A stretch of 64,000 nt of DNA, from the NCBI GenBank assembly GCA_031552845.1, contig JAVBMC010000005.1:41719-105718 (forward strand), given 5' to 3'. The DNA is from JAVBMC01 sp031552845. GTDB lineage: Bacteria > Verrucomicrobiota > Kiritimatiellia > RFP12 > DVOR01. Of this stretch, positions 36,234-43,374 are shown in pieces (position 1 is the stretch's first letter; the number at the start of each line of letters is the position of its first letter). A program made the translations under genes and the position numbers. The notes beneath the pieces are model-generated. The model was not told the DNA's origin and searched no databases. It saw only the letters and a list, made by a program, of their open reading frames with translations.

Positions 36234-36323
36234 CTAAAAATACTCGGCGACTTCGACGAAGCCGCCCTCCGTGCCGCAGCCCACGATTTCGCCAACTTCA
36301 CCGATTTCGCCGAACATTCATAA
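36234..36323 (+). pseudogene. Possible remnant of a truA-like C-terminal fragment
   Basis: A short open frame ends at TAA 36321-36323 and reads ILGDFDEAALRAAAHDFANF then TDFAEHS. The pattern of Ala-rich helix followed by D-F and a short spacing resembles the middle of TruA pseudouridine synthases (REAAxxLVGxHDFxxF). Only about 30 codons remain, with no start codon or ribosome site, so this is at most a gene fragment at the edge of the repeat mosaic. The identification is a weak guess. Confidence 0.25.
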
Positions 36324-36329
36324 CGTGTT

Positions 36330-37166
36330 TTACAAATGCAAATTCAGTTTCAAGCCTTCAACATAACCATTGGAATACGTAAAGACTTTCTTTGTGCGAT
36401 CAAAACAAGGCATGGCAGCGTGAATAATGCCATGGTGATTAGGACAAACTACCATGATATTATTAGCATTGTTATTGAGCGAGACCGAAAAGTATTCAAT
36501 ATGGTGCGTATGAACAACGGTAGCATCATACCGTTTGCCGACGGATTGCCCGCAAATTTGGCACCTGTGCTGATAGAGTGCTTTGAGGCTTTCACCAATA
36601 CTCCGATCAAGCTTGCGAACTTTAACAATCTTCTGCTGTTCAATCAGTGCGGGAATATCAGCTGCCTGTAAAAGTTGTTCGACGGCAACTTCGCCAAAAC
36701 CTTGCAACGTCTCCTTAACCTCAATAATCTCCTCATGCGTGATACACTCAATCGCAAGAACATCATCGAAGGGCGTCGTATAAAGAGCCATATACTCCCG
36801 ACGATCCGCAGGAACCACAAGCTGTTTCTTTTTATTCGTCAACCTTCCCTTCTCCACCTGCAAGTAACTGAAACTGCTTGCAAAGATTTCTCGTAGTTTC
36901 TTGGCTATCGGACTCGTAGGGGTATACCAGATATGCACAATGTCTTTACGAGCAGGATACTTCTTCGAATCAAATCCAAGATTGGACAGCATTGCAGGAT
37001 ACGCAACACCCTCCAACAACAACTTGATCGCCTGACTCTCACCTCTCCGAAGCCGTAGACTCAACGCCTCATAAAAAGCCATTTGCAAAGAAATCGGAAT
37101 GTTCAGCCCAAAATTCAACGCCGACCAATCAATCTCTTTTTTATAAATATAGAGAGACGAAATCAT
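36330..37166 (-). CDS. HNH endonuclease with unknown N-terminal domain
   Basis: 278 aa. The first ~190 residues have no recognised domain (a helical segment, basic patches, GRLTNKKKQL). The C-terminus (about 200-278) is an HNH nuclease: CQICGQSV (about 205-212), VVHTHHIEYFS (about 221-231), NIMVVCPNHHGIIHAA (about 241-256), with CXXC and the second Cys pair giving a zinc site. The gene is AT-rich compared with the flanking valS. It is last in the minus-strand set of the island, 72 nt after the P-loop gene. HNH plus an N-terminal sensor is common in defence nucleases, but that role is inferred. Confidence 0.85.
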   Translation of the reverse strand: MISSLYIYKKEIDWSALNFGLNIPISLQMAFYEALSLRLRRGESQAIKLLLEGVAYPAMLSNLGFDSKKYPARKDIVHIWYTPTSPIAKKLREIFASSFSYLQVEKGRLTNKKKQLVVPADRREYMALYTTPFDDVLAIECITHEEIIEVKETLQGFGEVAVEQLLQAADIPALIEQQKIVKVRKLDRSIGESLKALYQHRCQICGQSVGKRYDATVVHTHHIEYFSVSLNNNANNIMVVCPNHHGIIHAAMPCFDRTKKVFTYSNGYVEGLKLNLHL

Positions 37167-37238
37167 TGCGACGCCTCAAGGCACACTTCTTACGGCAATA
37201 GCCCAATTATTTCTTTTGAATAAAAAGGTTGGCAATTT

Positions 37239-37649
37239 TCACGGCAAATGTCTAAGGATAGCACTAGCGTCAGCAGCATTAGCACTGGCTTGCAACGCAG
37301 AATTTGCCACAAGAACAACTGTTTTAGACAAAATATGATGGGGTCTAAAGGTCGCAGCCAATCGCGGAGGTTTCACAAGCTTTGTATTACAAGCACAGAC
37401 GAAAGTATCGATCCCTCTCCCAGCATACAACCTCATGGCATTGCAAAGCGGATTAGAAGAGTCACCCATAGTAAAGAATACTATTTGACGTCCCATAAAG
37501 CTCACAATAGCCTGAAAATCGTTTACGCCTCCTCCAAGTGATCTTTTCCACGTAACAACCCCACCTGCTAGCAAAACAGCTTGATACACAAGCACCAGCG
37601 CCGTCGTTTTTCCTCTATTACTATCGCCATGCAACATTATAACTTTCAT
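37239..37649 (-). CDS. Small P-loop protein of unknown role
   Basis: 136 aa. Residues 8-16 are GDSNRGKTT, a Walker A loop right at the N-terminus after a strand (MKVIMLH). A Walker B-like strand RQIVFFTMGD (about 54-63) follows. The rest contains several Ala-rich helices and no other motif. The whole protein is one minimal nucleotide-binding domain, shorter than common kinases. It starts 34 nt after the membrane protein gene, with no strong ribosome site. The family is not recognised. Its setting between a membrane protein and an HNH nuclease in an AT-rich stretch suggests a regulatory or energising subunit, but this is a guess. Confidence 0.7.
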   Translation of the reverse strand: MKVIMLHGDSNRGKTTALVLVYQAVLLAGGVVTWKRSLGGGVNDFQAIVSFMGRQIVFFTMGDSSNPLCNAMRLYAGRGIDTFVCACNTKLVKPPRLAATFRPHHILSKTVVLVANSALQASANAADASAILRHLP

Positions 37650-37683
37650 TACTGTTTCTTTCGTTTAGCATTGTTTTAATGAA

Positions 37684-38157
37684 TTAATCGATGCTTGAGT
37701 TAGCACTAAGTATACGAAAAAGCAACCATGTTACTCTAATACAGAGAAAGATACTCACCATGATAAAGATATACCACCCCGTTATAGCGAATTTCCAAAT
37801 AGTACTTTCCTTGTCGACAACCAATCCATTTAAAACAAATGATATCAAAAGCACGAGAAACGCGAAAACACATGATTCAAAAATGTATTTCAGAAACCTT
37901 TCATACTTTCTAGCACGCTTCAAATGATCAATTATAGGCCTATTTTCCATAGCAAGGATTATAGTTAAGCTAGCACCCAAAAATCCAACTAGAATCGAAA
38001 ATATATTGATTGAAGACTCAATTTGATACTCAAGGCGATCTGGTAACGAATGATGCGAAAAGAAAAGAATCCCGGTAATACTTCCCAATAATACTGGAAG
38101 TAAAAAAGGGCCCCATTCCTCGAAAAGTCTTCCTAATGTTTTATCAATCACATTCAT
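37684..38157 (-). CDS. Unknown membrane protein with four predicted segments
   Basis: 157 aa. About four membrane segments (near 17-32, 48-65, 90-112 and 125-148) surround a short charged loop (MENRPIIDHLKRARKYERF). The ATG overlaps the upstream stop as ATGA, so it is translationally coupled to the unknown 298-aa protein. No family was recognised. A small multi-pass protein co-translated with a larger soluble partner is a frequent layout in membrane-active effectors such as abortive-infection systems. The gene is markedly AT-rich. The start ATG 38157 is chosen over a TTG three codons earlier. Confidence 0.75.
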   Translation of the reverse strand: MNVIDKTLGRLFEEWGPFLLPVLLGSITGILFFSHHSLPDRLEYQIESSINIFSILVGFLGASLTIILAMENRPIIDHLKRARKYERFLKYIFESCVFAFLVLLISFVLNGLVVDKESTIWKFAITGWYIFIMVSIFLCIRVTWLLFRILSANSSID

Positions 38158-39050
38158 TTGCAACAATTCCCGAAAAGGCCGACAAGCTCAGATTTTTGGC
38201 TATTTAAGGCCAGAGTGATGGCATTTTTACGATCATTATAACTCAAGGATCGACTTTGAGCAATCGGAACTTCTTGCGTAGCACGCAACTGTTCCTTTAT
38301 CAAATCAAATTCATCTCGATGCCCATTAGTATAACCGCTTATCTCAAATTTTTTCACCACAGCCGATCCTGTAGTTTTACCACCTAAAAGATTCCCAGCT
38401 AACCGAGCGATGTTCCGAAGAGTAAGAGATTTACGTTTACGCCCGCTTGTTATTCGCACTTCAATAGTTTCTCCCCCAACATCCCGCATAGTAGAAATTG
38501 CACTATCGACGGAATCATTTGAGTCAAAATCAACTTCTGCTTGAGTAGGCTTAGCTATTTTATAAGAAACCGTCCGAACGTCATCCATTTGCCTTAGTTT
38601 CTGTATTCCTTCCTTAGATAAGACTGGGAATATCTCGATCATTTCTCCAACGGCTCCGAGTTTTTCTACATACTCAATGAACATACTAACGGAAGCACCA
38701 TAACGATTTTTTTGAGTCACGAGGATAGATGACTGAGTATCAAACAAGAAGGCAAATGGCTCAGAAATGCCCTCGCTCAAACGCAGATTCAACGGCATTG
38801 ATTTGGAGTCAACTCCACCTTTAAGGGGAAGAATATCCAAGCGAAGTTTCACAAAATCTCCCATAATATAACGCGGCTGTATACTTATTTCTTCCCAGCG
38901 AACGGTATATTTATTGATTTCTGCATTTCGCTTTGGAATACTTTCAACCTTTGACATTGCTTCCAAAGCATCGCCAAATCCACCAGCATAAGTCGCAGGC
39001 ATTTTGATTAACCAAAAGTCAAAAGACAATTTTTTGTGTTTTTGTTTCAT
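38154..39050 (-). CDS. Unknown ~298-aa soluble protein of the AT-rich island
   Basis: 298 aa from ATG 39050 (MKQKHKKLSFDFWLIKMP). The N-terminal half is beta-rich (LRLDILPLKGG, FAFLFDTQSSILVTQKNRYG ASVSMFIEYVEKLG) and includes a Q-x-N-R-x-G segment. The C-terminal half has a repeated polar region and a KKFEISGYTNGHRDEFDLIKEQ segment. I do not recognise a family with confidence. The general look (short start strand, FLFDTQSSILVTQ, a yes/no ligand-binding-like pocket) recalls uncharacterised DUF proteins of defence loci, without proof. Earlier in-frame starts at 39098 and 39113 (GTG) exist, none with a good ribosome site. It is co-translated with the membrane protein (ATGA). Confidence 0.7.
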   Translation of the reverse strand: MKQKHKKLSFDFWLIKMPATYAGGFGDALEAMSKVESIPKRNAEINKYTVRWEEISIQPRYIMGDFVKLRLDILPLKGGVDSKSMPLNLRLSEGISEPFAFLFDTQSSILVTQKNRYGASVSMFIEYVEKLGAVGEMIEIFPVLSKEGIQKLRQMDDVRTVSYKIAKPTQAEVDFDSNDSVDSAISTMRDVGGETIEVRITSGRKRKSLTLRNIARLAGNLLGGKTTGSAVVKKFEISGYTNGHRDEFDLIKEQLRATQEVPIAQSRSLSYNDRKNAITLALNSQKSELVGLFGNCCK

Positions 39051-39451
39051 AGTTTTTGCACAGATGAAGTAAAGACAACATATGTTGCGAAAAGCCATCC
39101 TCAAGCAGGCCACTACATTGAGTAATCTTCTCTACGAACAACACCAAGTACTGTACCACCTTTCTCCTTAAAATTCAAGTAGTTTGGGGTTAATTTCGCA
39201 CAAAATTTAAATAACTCGCTCTGATACCGATAATATCGATAAATAGAAGTACAAAATGAAATAAACAAAGACAAGAGAGTTGAAGTCGATAGTCATCTAT
39301 GATTACGCTCGTAAGCTTACGCGATTACGGACGTCGTTGTCGGCGATCACGGACGTGATCGTGGGTGGTTAGGAGCGTGATTGTGGAGGGGTGTGCTTGA
39401 ATTTGGCAGTGTTTTGGGGTGAATGCGAGGTGGAATTGCCGAAAATGCAAT
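39051..39451. other. AT-rich intergenic region with palindromes
   Basis: Gap between the island and the HU-like gene. The upstream part is AT-rich and featureless. Near 39310-39321 is the palindrome CGTAAGCTTACG and at 39344-39361 the hairpin CGATCACG-GA-CGTGATCG. They look like one more small palindromic repeat of this genome. No gene is evident. Confidence 0.6.
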
Positions 39452-39484
39452 AAAAAAGGCCTGTGGAGGGTGAGTCCACAGGCC
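39452..39484 (-). terminator. Intrinsic terminator of the HU-like gene
   Basis: On the minus strand a perfect stem GGCCTGTGGA / TCCACAGGCC with a 7-nt loop (39458-39484) is followed by six T residues. It lies about 30 nt past the stop of the HU-like gene. Confidence 0.93.
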
Positions 39485-39512
39485 GTAGAGGTTCTTTTTT
39501 TAAGGGATGGTG

Positions 39513-40220
39513 TTAGTTGATGCGGAAGTGTGTTTCGCAAGCTGAGCTGCGTAGAGCTTTGTTGCGGCCTTTGCGGGCGCGGACGACGAGCGTGCAGTTA
39601 GTGCCCTTTTCCAAGCTTTCGGGGACTTCGACAGTTAAGCGGATGGTGGTGTTATCAAGCACGCAGGTGGCTTTGATTTCCGTGCCGTCTTTTTGCACAA
39701 AGTAGATGCCTTCGTCTTCCGCAAGGGGGTGGAATTTGAGGTGCCTGCCGAGAATGGCAACCGATCCGCCGCGCGTGAGTTTGGCATTAACACTGCCGCT
39801 GCGGCCGTCTTCCACAGTGGTAATGATGGGGGTGATGATTTGCGTATCGATGGGCTCGAGTACAGCTTGCCGCTTAAAGCTTTTGACCAAATCACCCGAG
39901 ACCTGCATGCGGAGCCCCAAGTCGGGGCCTTTGAGCCATTCGCCCTTGGCATCCTGCGTGCCGCGCACGTAGGGGACGATGTCGAACAGATCGGGCAGGC
40001 GCACAGTGACGCCATTGGCGCATTGGGTGAGGATGACCTCCCGAATCGCCTCCACCGCGGCAATGGCATCGCTGCGCTTGAGTTTGGGGTTGGCGAGGGA
40101 GAGCAGCTCGTAAAAGCCGGTCTCGTTGAGTTTATAAGCGCGTGAACTTTGAATGATGCTGATGCCCTCTGCCTGTTGGTCTGCATTGAGGGGGAGCTTT
40201 TTTTGATAGTGAATAGCCAT
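39513..40220 (-). CDS. HU-like DNA-binding protein with C-terminal DUF4469-type domain
   Basis: 235 aa. Residues about 1-125 have the HU/IHF-like fold seen in Bacteroidetes- and PVC-type proteins (MAIHYQKKL, then ELLSLANPKLKRSDAIAAVEAIREVI and a VTVRLPDLFDIVPYVRG beta-arm). Residues about 130-235 form a beta-rich, immunoglobulin-like domain of the DUF4469 kind (VAILGRHLKFHPLAEDEGIYFVQ). It likely shapes or marks DNA as a nucleoid-associated protein. It has its own strong promoter, a 265-nt leader and a terminator, so it is a monocistronic unit. The leader carries element C. Confidence 0.88.
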   Translation of the reverse strand: MAIHYQKKLPLNADQQAEGISIIQSSRAYKLNETGFYELLSLANPKLKRSDAIAAVEAIREVILTQCANGVTVRLPDLFDIVPYVRGTQDAKGEWLKGPDLGLRMQVSGDLVKSFKRQAVLEPIDTQIITPIITTVEDGRSGSVNAKLTRGGSVAILGRHLKFHPLAEDEGIYFVQKDGTEIKATCVLDNTTIRLTVEVPESLEKGTNCTLVVRARKGRNKALRSSACETHFRIN

Positions 40221-40320
40221 GACTACTGATTCCTAACTGCCGCCTTTAGATTTCAAGCTGACAGCCGACGGCGTCTGTCAACCCAACGCCTTGGTGATTC
40301 CGTAATAGACCGTTACAACG

Positions 40321-40488
40321 CACTCGCGTCGATGGTGGAGTTTCCCCTTGGCATCTGAACTGCACGCCGGCCAAACGGGCAGTCTGTTATAGTTGATGGC
40401 TCCTTGGAGCTTGGATTCCTGATTACGGATACCGTCGGCAAGCCGTTGCGGTTCTCGTGAGAGCAGGTCACCCAATGGGGTCAACGGA
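40321..40488 (-). promoter_or_regulatory. Leader element C of the HU-like gene
   Basis: The predicted transcript start (about 40486) is followed by a conserved 5' block (GTTGACCCCATTGGGTGACC at 40485-40466). About 75 nt later comes the core hairpin AGCTCCAAGGAGCCATC (40411-40395) and then AACAGACTG (40388-40380). The same order is found at 51359-51470 (element D). It lies inside the 265-nt leader of the HU-like gene and may be a cis-acting RNA structure. A 69-codon frame through it is possible but lacks a credible start. Confidence 0.65.
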
Positions 40489-40493
40489 GGTGC

Positions 40494-40521
40494 AGTTTAG
40501 CAGATTGGATGATAAAGTCAA
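40494..40521 (-). promoter_or_regulatory. Promoter of the HU-like gene
   Basis: On the minus strand TTGACT (40521-40516) and TAAACT (40499-40494) are separated by 16 nt. Predicted start of transcription near 40486, giving a leader of about 265 nt. Confidence 0.75.
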
Positions 40522-40683
40522 GGTGCAAAGCTCACGCGGAGCCGCGGAGAACGCGGAGAGAATGCCGCCGGGGACGGCGGTGTCCCGGGAAAGCACACAA
40601 TGCGGGCAGGAATGCCCACGCTCCAAGGGGTGAGGGGCGTGCGTAGCACGCTACTTATTACTTCTGAGCTCTTGCTTCTCTTA
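40522..40683. repeat. Intergenic repeat with palindrome and heptamer tract
   Basis: Contains a CGGAG/CCGCGG-type tract (40538-40560) related to those in 35526-36233, GCGGGCAGGAATGCCCAC, and GAGGGGCGTGCGTAGCACGC followed by ACTTATTACTTCT. The last unit matches 32795-32840 in order and orientation. No gene is evident. Confidence 0.7.
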
Positions 40684-40712
40684 TTGCAAAGGGGGTGGAA
40701 AATGTTTATACT
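40684..40712 (+). promoter_or_regulatory. Promoter before the YhcH-family gene
   Basis: TTGCAA (40684-40689) and TATACT (40707-40712), spacing 17. The leader of about 20 nt carries GAAAGGG before ATG 40738. It would also serve queA and the following gene. Confidence 0.8.
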
Positions 40713-40737
40713 AGGGGGAACTTGAAAGGGTGTGTGT

Positions 40738-41208
40738 ATGATTTTGGATTCTTTGGCGAATGCGGAGCGGTATTTTGCAATGCATCCGTTGTTTGAGCAG
40801 GCGTTTGGGTATTTGCGGAGGCTGGCGGCGGATCCGTCGGCAATTGCGGATGGTCGGCATGAGGTGGTGGGGTCGGACTTGTATGCGGCGGTGCAGACGA
40901 ATGTGTTGAAGCTGCCGGCGGATGGGTTGTTGGAGACGCATCGGAAGTATATCGATATTCAGTTCCTGCTGACGGGTACGGAGTTGATCGGGCATGCGCC
41001 GTTTGAGGGGCAGGCGGAGGCGGTGCCGTTTTCGGTGGAGAAGGATATTGCTTTCCATTTTGGCGCGTATACGCCGATTCCGCTGCTACGGGGGTATTTT
41101 ATGATTTTGCACGCGAATGATGCGCATGCGCCGGGGTTGTATCTGCCGGGGGGTGAGGCGCAGACGGTGCGGAAGGTGATTTTGAAGGTGGCGGCGGTGC
41201 CGGCTTGA
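40738..41208 (+). CDS. YhcH/YjgK/YiaL-family protein
   Basis: 156-aa single cupin-like domain. Visible family features are an early LDSLANAERYF, TNVLKLPADGLLETHRKYIDIQFLLTGTELI (about 55-85) and PGLYLPGGEAQTVRKVILKV near the end. Members occur in sugar or sialic acid pathways (YhcH) and are proposed isomerases or sugar-binding proteins; the substrate here is unknown. ATG 40738 follows GAAAGGG. The gene is part of a tight run with queA and an unknown protein, all strongly G-rich on the coding strand. Confidence 0.9.
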   Translation: MILDSLANAERYFAMHPLFEQAFGYLRRLAADPSAIADGRHEVVGSDLYAAVQTNVLKLPADGLLETHRKYIDIQFLLTGTELIGHAPFEGQAEAVPFSVEKDIAFHFGAYTPIPLLRGYFMILHANDAHAPGLYLPGGEAQTVRKVILKVAAVPA

Positions 41209-41212
41209 TGCT

Positions 41213-42232
41213 ATGCTGACGGCTGATTATGATTTTGTGCTGCCGCAGGAGTTGATCGCGCAGCAGCCGCTGGCGCAGCGGAGCAGTTCGCGGATGTTGG
41301 TGGTGCATCGTGCTTCGGGCGCGTTGGAGCATCGGCGGACGGCGGATTTGCCGGAGTATCTGCAACCGGCGGACTTGCTGGTGTTGAATAACACTAAGGT
41401 CTACCCTGCCCGCATTTATGGGACGTGGGCGGACACGGGCGGCGGGTTGGAGCTGTTGCTGGTGGAGGAGACGGAGCCGCAGGTGTGGCAGTGTATCGGC
41501 GGAAGCGGGCGACCGATGCGTCCGGGGTTGCAAGCGGTGTTGGCCGAGGGTGCGATCCGTGCGGAGGTGCTGGCGCGCGATGGCGAGAATTGTACCGTGC
41601 GTTTGGAGACGGACCGTCCGTTGCTGGAGGTGTTGGCGGAGCGCGGGCATGTGCCGTTGCCGCCGTATATCCGGCGGGAGTCGCGCGAGGCGGCGGATTT
41701 GGTGCGGTATCAGACGTTGTATGCGGAGCACACGGGGGCGGTGGCGGCGCCGACGGCGGGGTTGCATTTTGACGAGGCGTTGTTTGGGGCGTTGCGGGCG
41801 AAGGGGGTGCATTGGGATTATATTACCCTGCACGTGGGGCCGGGGACGTTTAAGCCAGTGAAGGCGGAGCGGCTGCAGGAGCATACGATCGACCCGGAGC
41901 GGTATCAGGTGAGTGCCGAGACCGCACAGAGGATTGTCGATGCGAAGGCGGCGGGCGGGCGTGTGGTGGCTGTGGGGAGTACGTCGGTGCGTACGTTGGA
42001 GACATTGGGGTTGGGGCAGCATGGCAGTGGGAGGAGCTCGCTGTTTATTCATCCGCCGTATTCGTTCAAGGTGGTGGATATGATGCTGACGAATTTCCAC
42101 TTGCCGAAGTCGACGCTTCTGATGATGGTGTGTGCTTTGGCGGGAAGGGAGTTGGCGCTGCGTGCGTATGAGGAGGCGGTGCGCGAGCGGTATCGGTTTT
42201 ATTCGTATGGCGATGCGATGTTAATTGTATGA
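41213..42232 (+). CDS. queA: S-adenosylmethionine:tRNA ribosyltransferase-isomerase
   Basis: 339-aa enzyme that builds epoxyqueuosine in tRNA wobble positions using the ribose of SAM. Family marks are DYDFVLPQELIAQQPL, LLVLNNTKVYPARIYG, the GAVAAPTAGLHF segment, HVGPGTFKPV and VGSTSVRTLE, and the late FLPPY-like FIHPPYSFKVVDMMLTNFHLPKSTLLMM. Its length is normal. The stop overlaps the next ATG by 4 nt. Other queuosine genes are not in the window. Confidence 0.95.
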   Translation: MLTADYDFVLPQELIAQQPLAQRSSSRMLVVHRASGALEHRRTADLPEYLQPADLLVLNNTKVYPARIYGTWADTGGGLELLLVEETEPQVWQCIGGSGRPMRPGLQAVLAEGAIRAEVLARDGENCTVRLETDRPLLEVLAERGHVPLPPYIRRESREAADLVRYQTLYAEHTGAVAAPTAGLHFDEALFGALRAKGVHWDYITLHVGPGTFKPVKAERLQEHTIDPERYQVSAETAQRIVDAKAAGGRVVAVGSTSVRTLETLGLGQHGSGRSSLFIHPPYSFKVVDMMLTNFHLPKSTLLMMVCALAGRELALRAYEEAVRERYRFYSYGDAMLIV

Positions 42233-43119
42233 AGCGGGTGCGTTCCATCGGGTGGGCGGCGGTTGTGCTGTTGTTGCTGGCGTTGACGGCGTGGCAGGGC
42301 GTACGTTTGACGGCTGTGCGGCAGGCGAAGCTGGCGGCATCGACACCGGGGTCTGCGGCGGTGGCGTTGGGGTTGAGCGGGTTCCGCGGGATTGCGTCGG
42401 AGATATTGTGGTACCGTGTGACGCGGTTGCAGGACAAGGGGCAGTATCCGGAGATCGTGCAGCTGACGCGCTGGATTACCCGTCTCGATCCGCATGCGGT
42501 GGATGCGTGGAGTTATTTGACGTGGAACTTGGCGTATAATATCAGCGTGATGTATAGCGCGCCGGAGAGCCGCTGGCGTTGGGTGAGCAATGCGTTGGAG
42601 CTGTTGCAGCAGGATGCTCTGCGGGAGAACCCAGACTCGGCGAAGATTTATCGGGAGATCACGTGGCTGTATGCGATGAAGATCGGGTCGGACTTGGATA
42701 GCGCGCACCTGTATTACAAGCGTCAGCTGGCCGAGCAGCCGCCGCCCGCCGACGCGGCGATGCGTCAGGAGATTGAGTCTGTTTACGGGCCGATGAATTG
42801 GAAAGAGGCGAATGCCCATGCGGTTTATTGGGCGACACTGGGCTTGAAGCATGCGAAGACGCCGGGGGAGGTATTGGAGCTGGAGCGGATGCGGATGGGT
42901 GCGTTGGTGGCGACGTATTTGGCGCGCCCGACGCCGGCGTTACTGCGGGCGCTGTTGACGAAATTTGACGAGCTTAACCGCACCAGTGCGCATTATCAAG
43001 AAATCTACCACGGCTTTTTGGAGACGGCTTACCGCCGTTTGAATCCCGGCGCCGTGACCGAACATTTAACGCCGACGGTTTTACGCCAGCGGCTGACCTC
43101 GTGGCCGGGAGCGTTTTAA
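42229..43119 (+). CDS. Membrane-anchored TPR-like protein
   Basis: 296 aa with one N-terminal membrane segment (about residues 8-23) and an otherwise helical, TPR-like body: YRVTRLQDKGQYPEIVQLTRWITRLDPHAVDAWSYLTWNLAYNIS, a long SDSAKIYREI helix pair and LELERMRMGALVATYLARP. It resembles proteins seen in PVC genomes as single-pass TPR proteins of unknown function. ATG 42229 overlaps the queA stop (ATGA), so they are translationally coupled. After it comes the cobalamin riboswitch. Confidence 0.8.
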   Translation: MKRVRSIGWAAVVLLLLALTAWQGVRLTAVRQAKLAASTPGSAAVALGLSGFRGIASEILWYRVTRLQDKGQYPEIVQLTRWITRLDPHAVDAWSYLTWNLAYNISVMYSAPESRWRWVSNALELLQQDALRENPDSAKIYREITWLYAMKIGSDLDSAHLYYKRQLAEQPPPADAAMRQEIESVYGPMNWKEANAHAVYWATLGLKHAKTPGEVLELERMRMGALVATYLARPTPALLRALLTKFDELNRTSAHYQEIYHGFLETAYRRLNPGAVTEHLTPTVLRQRLTSWPGAF

Positions 43120-43189
43120 CCCCCGTCAATACGGGCGGAAATGAATGCCTGTATTTTATGGTTGACTTTGCGCGCCTGAATATGTTATC

Positions 43190-43372
43190 TTGAGGACTCA
43201 CGCAGTTGATGAACGGAAGCGGGTGGGAATCCCGCGCGGTCGCGCCGCTGTAATCGGATACGATGCATCTGTTGGCCATTCCTCGAGTGAGGGAGAAGGT
43301 GGATGCAAAGGTCAAGCCGTAAGCCAGAAGACGAATCCGCTGCATTGTAAGCTCCGCGTAAGAGGATTCGTG
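43190..43372 (+). promoter_or_regulatory. Cobalamin riboswitch
   Basis: The class signature is present in order: GAACGGAAGCGGGTGGGAA followed by TCCCGCGCGGTCGCGCC GCTGTAATCGG (the conserved A-rich core), and the B12 box AAGCCAGAAGAC (about 43320-43331), followed by a likely terminator/anti-RBS stem before the gene start at 43375. It sits between the TPR gene and a TonB-dependent receptor on the + strand. Binding cobalamin would reduce expression of the receptor. Exact 5' end is approximate. Confidence 0.92.
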
Positions 43373-43374
43373 AA

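Noticed and set aside
39325..39540. 71-codon minus-strand frame
   Set aside because: Runs through the HU-like gene terminator and palindromes; no sign of coding.
40278..40484. 69-codon minus-strand frame within the HU leader
   Set aside because: Starts with TTG at the predicted transcript start and has no ribosome site; its amino-acid sequence matches the other copy (element D) only after frame shifts, which suits RNA conservation better.
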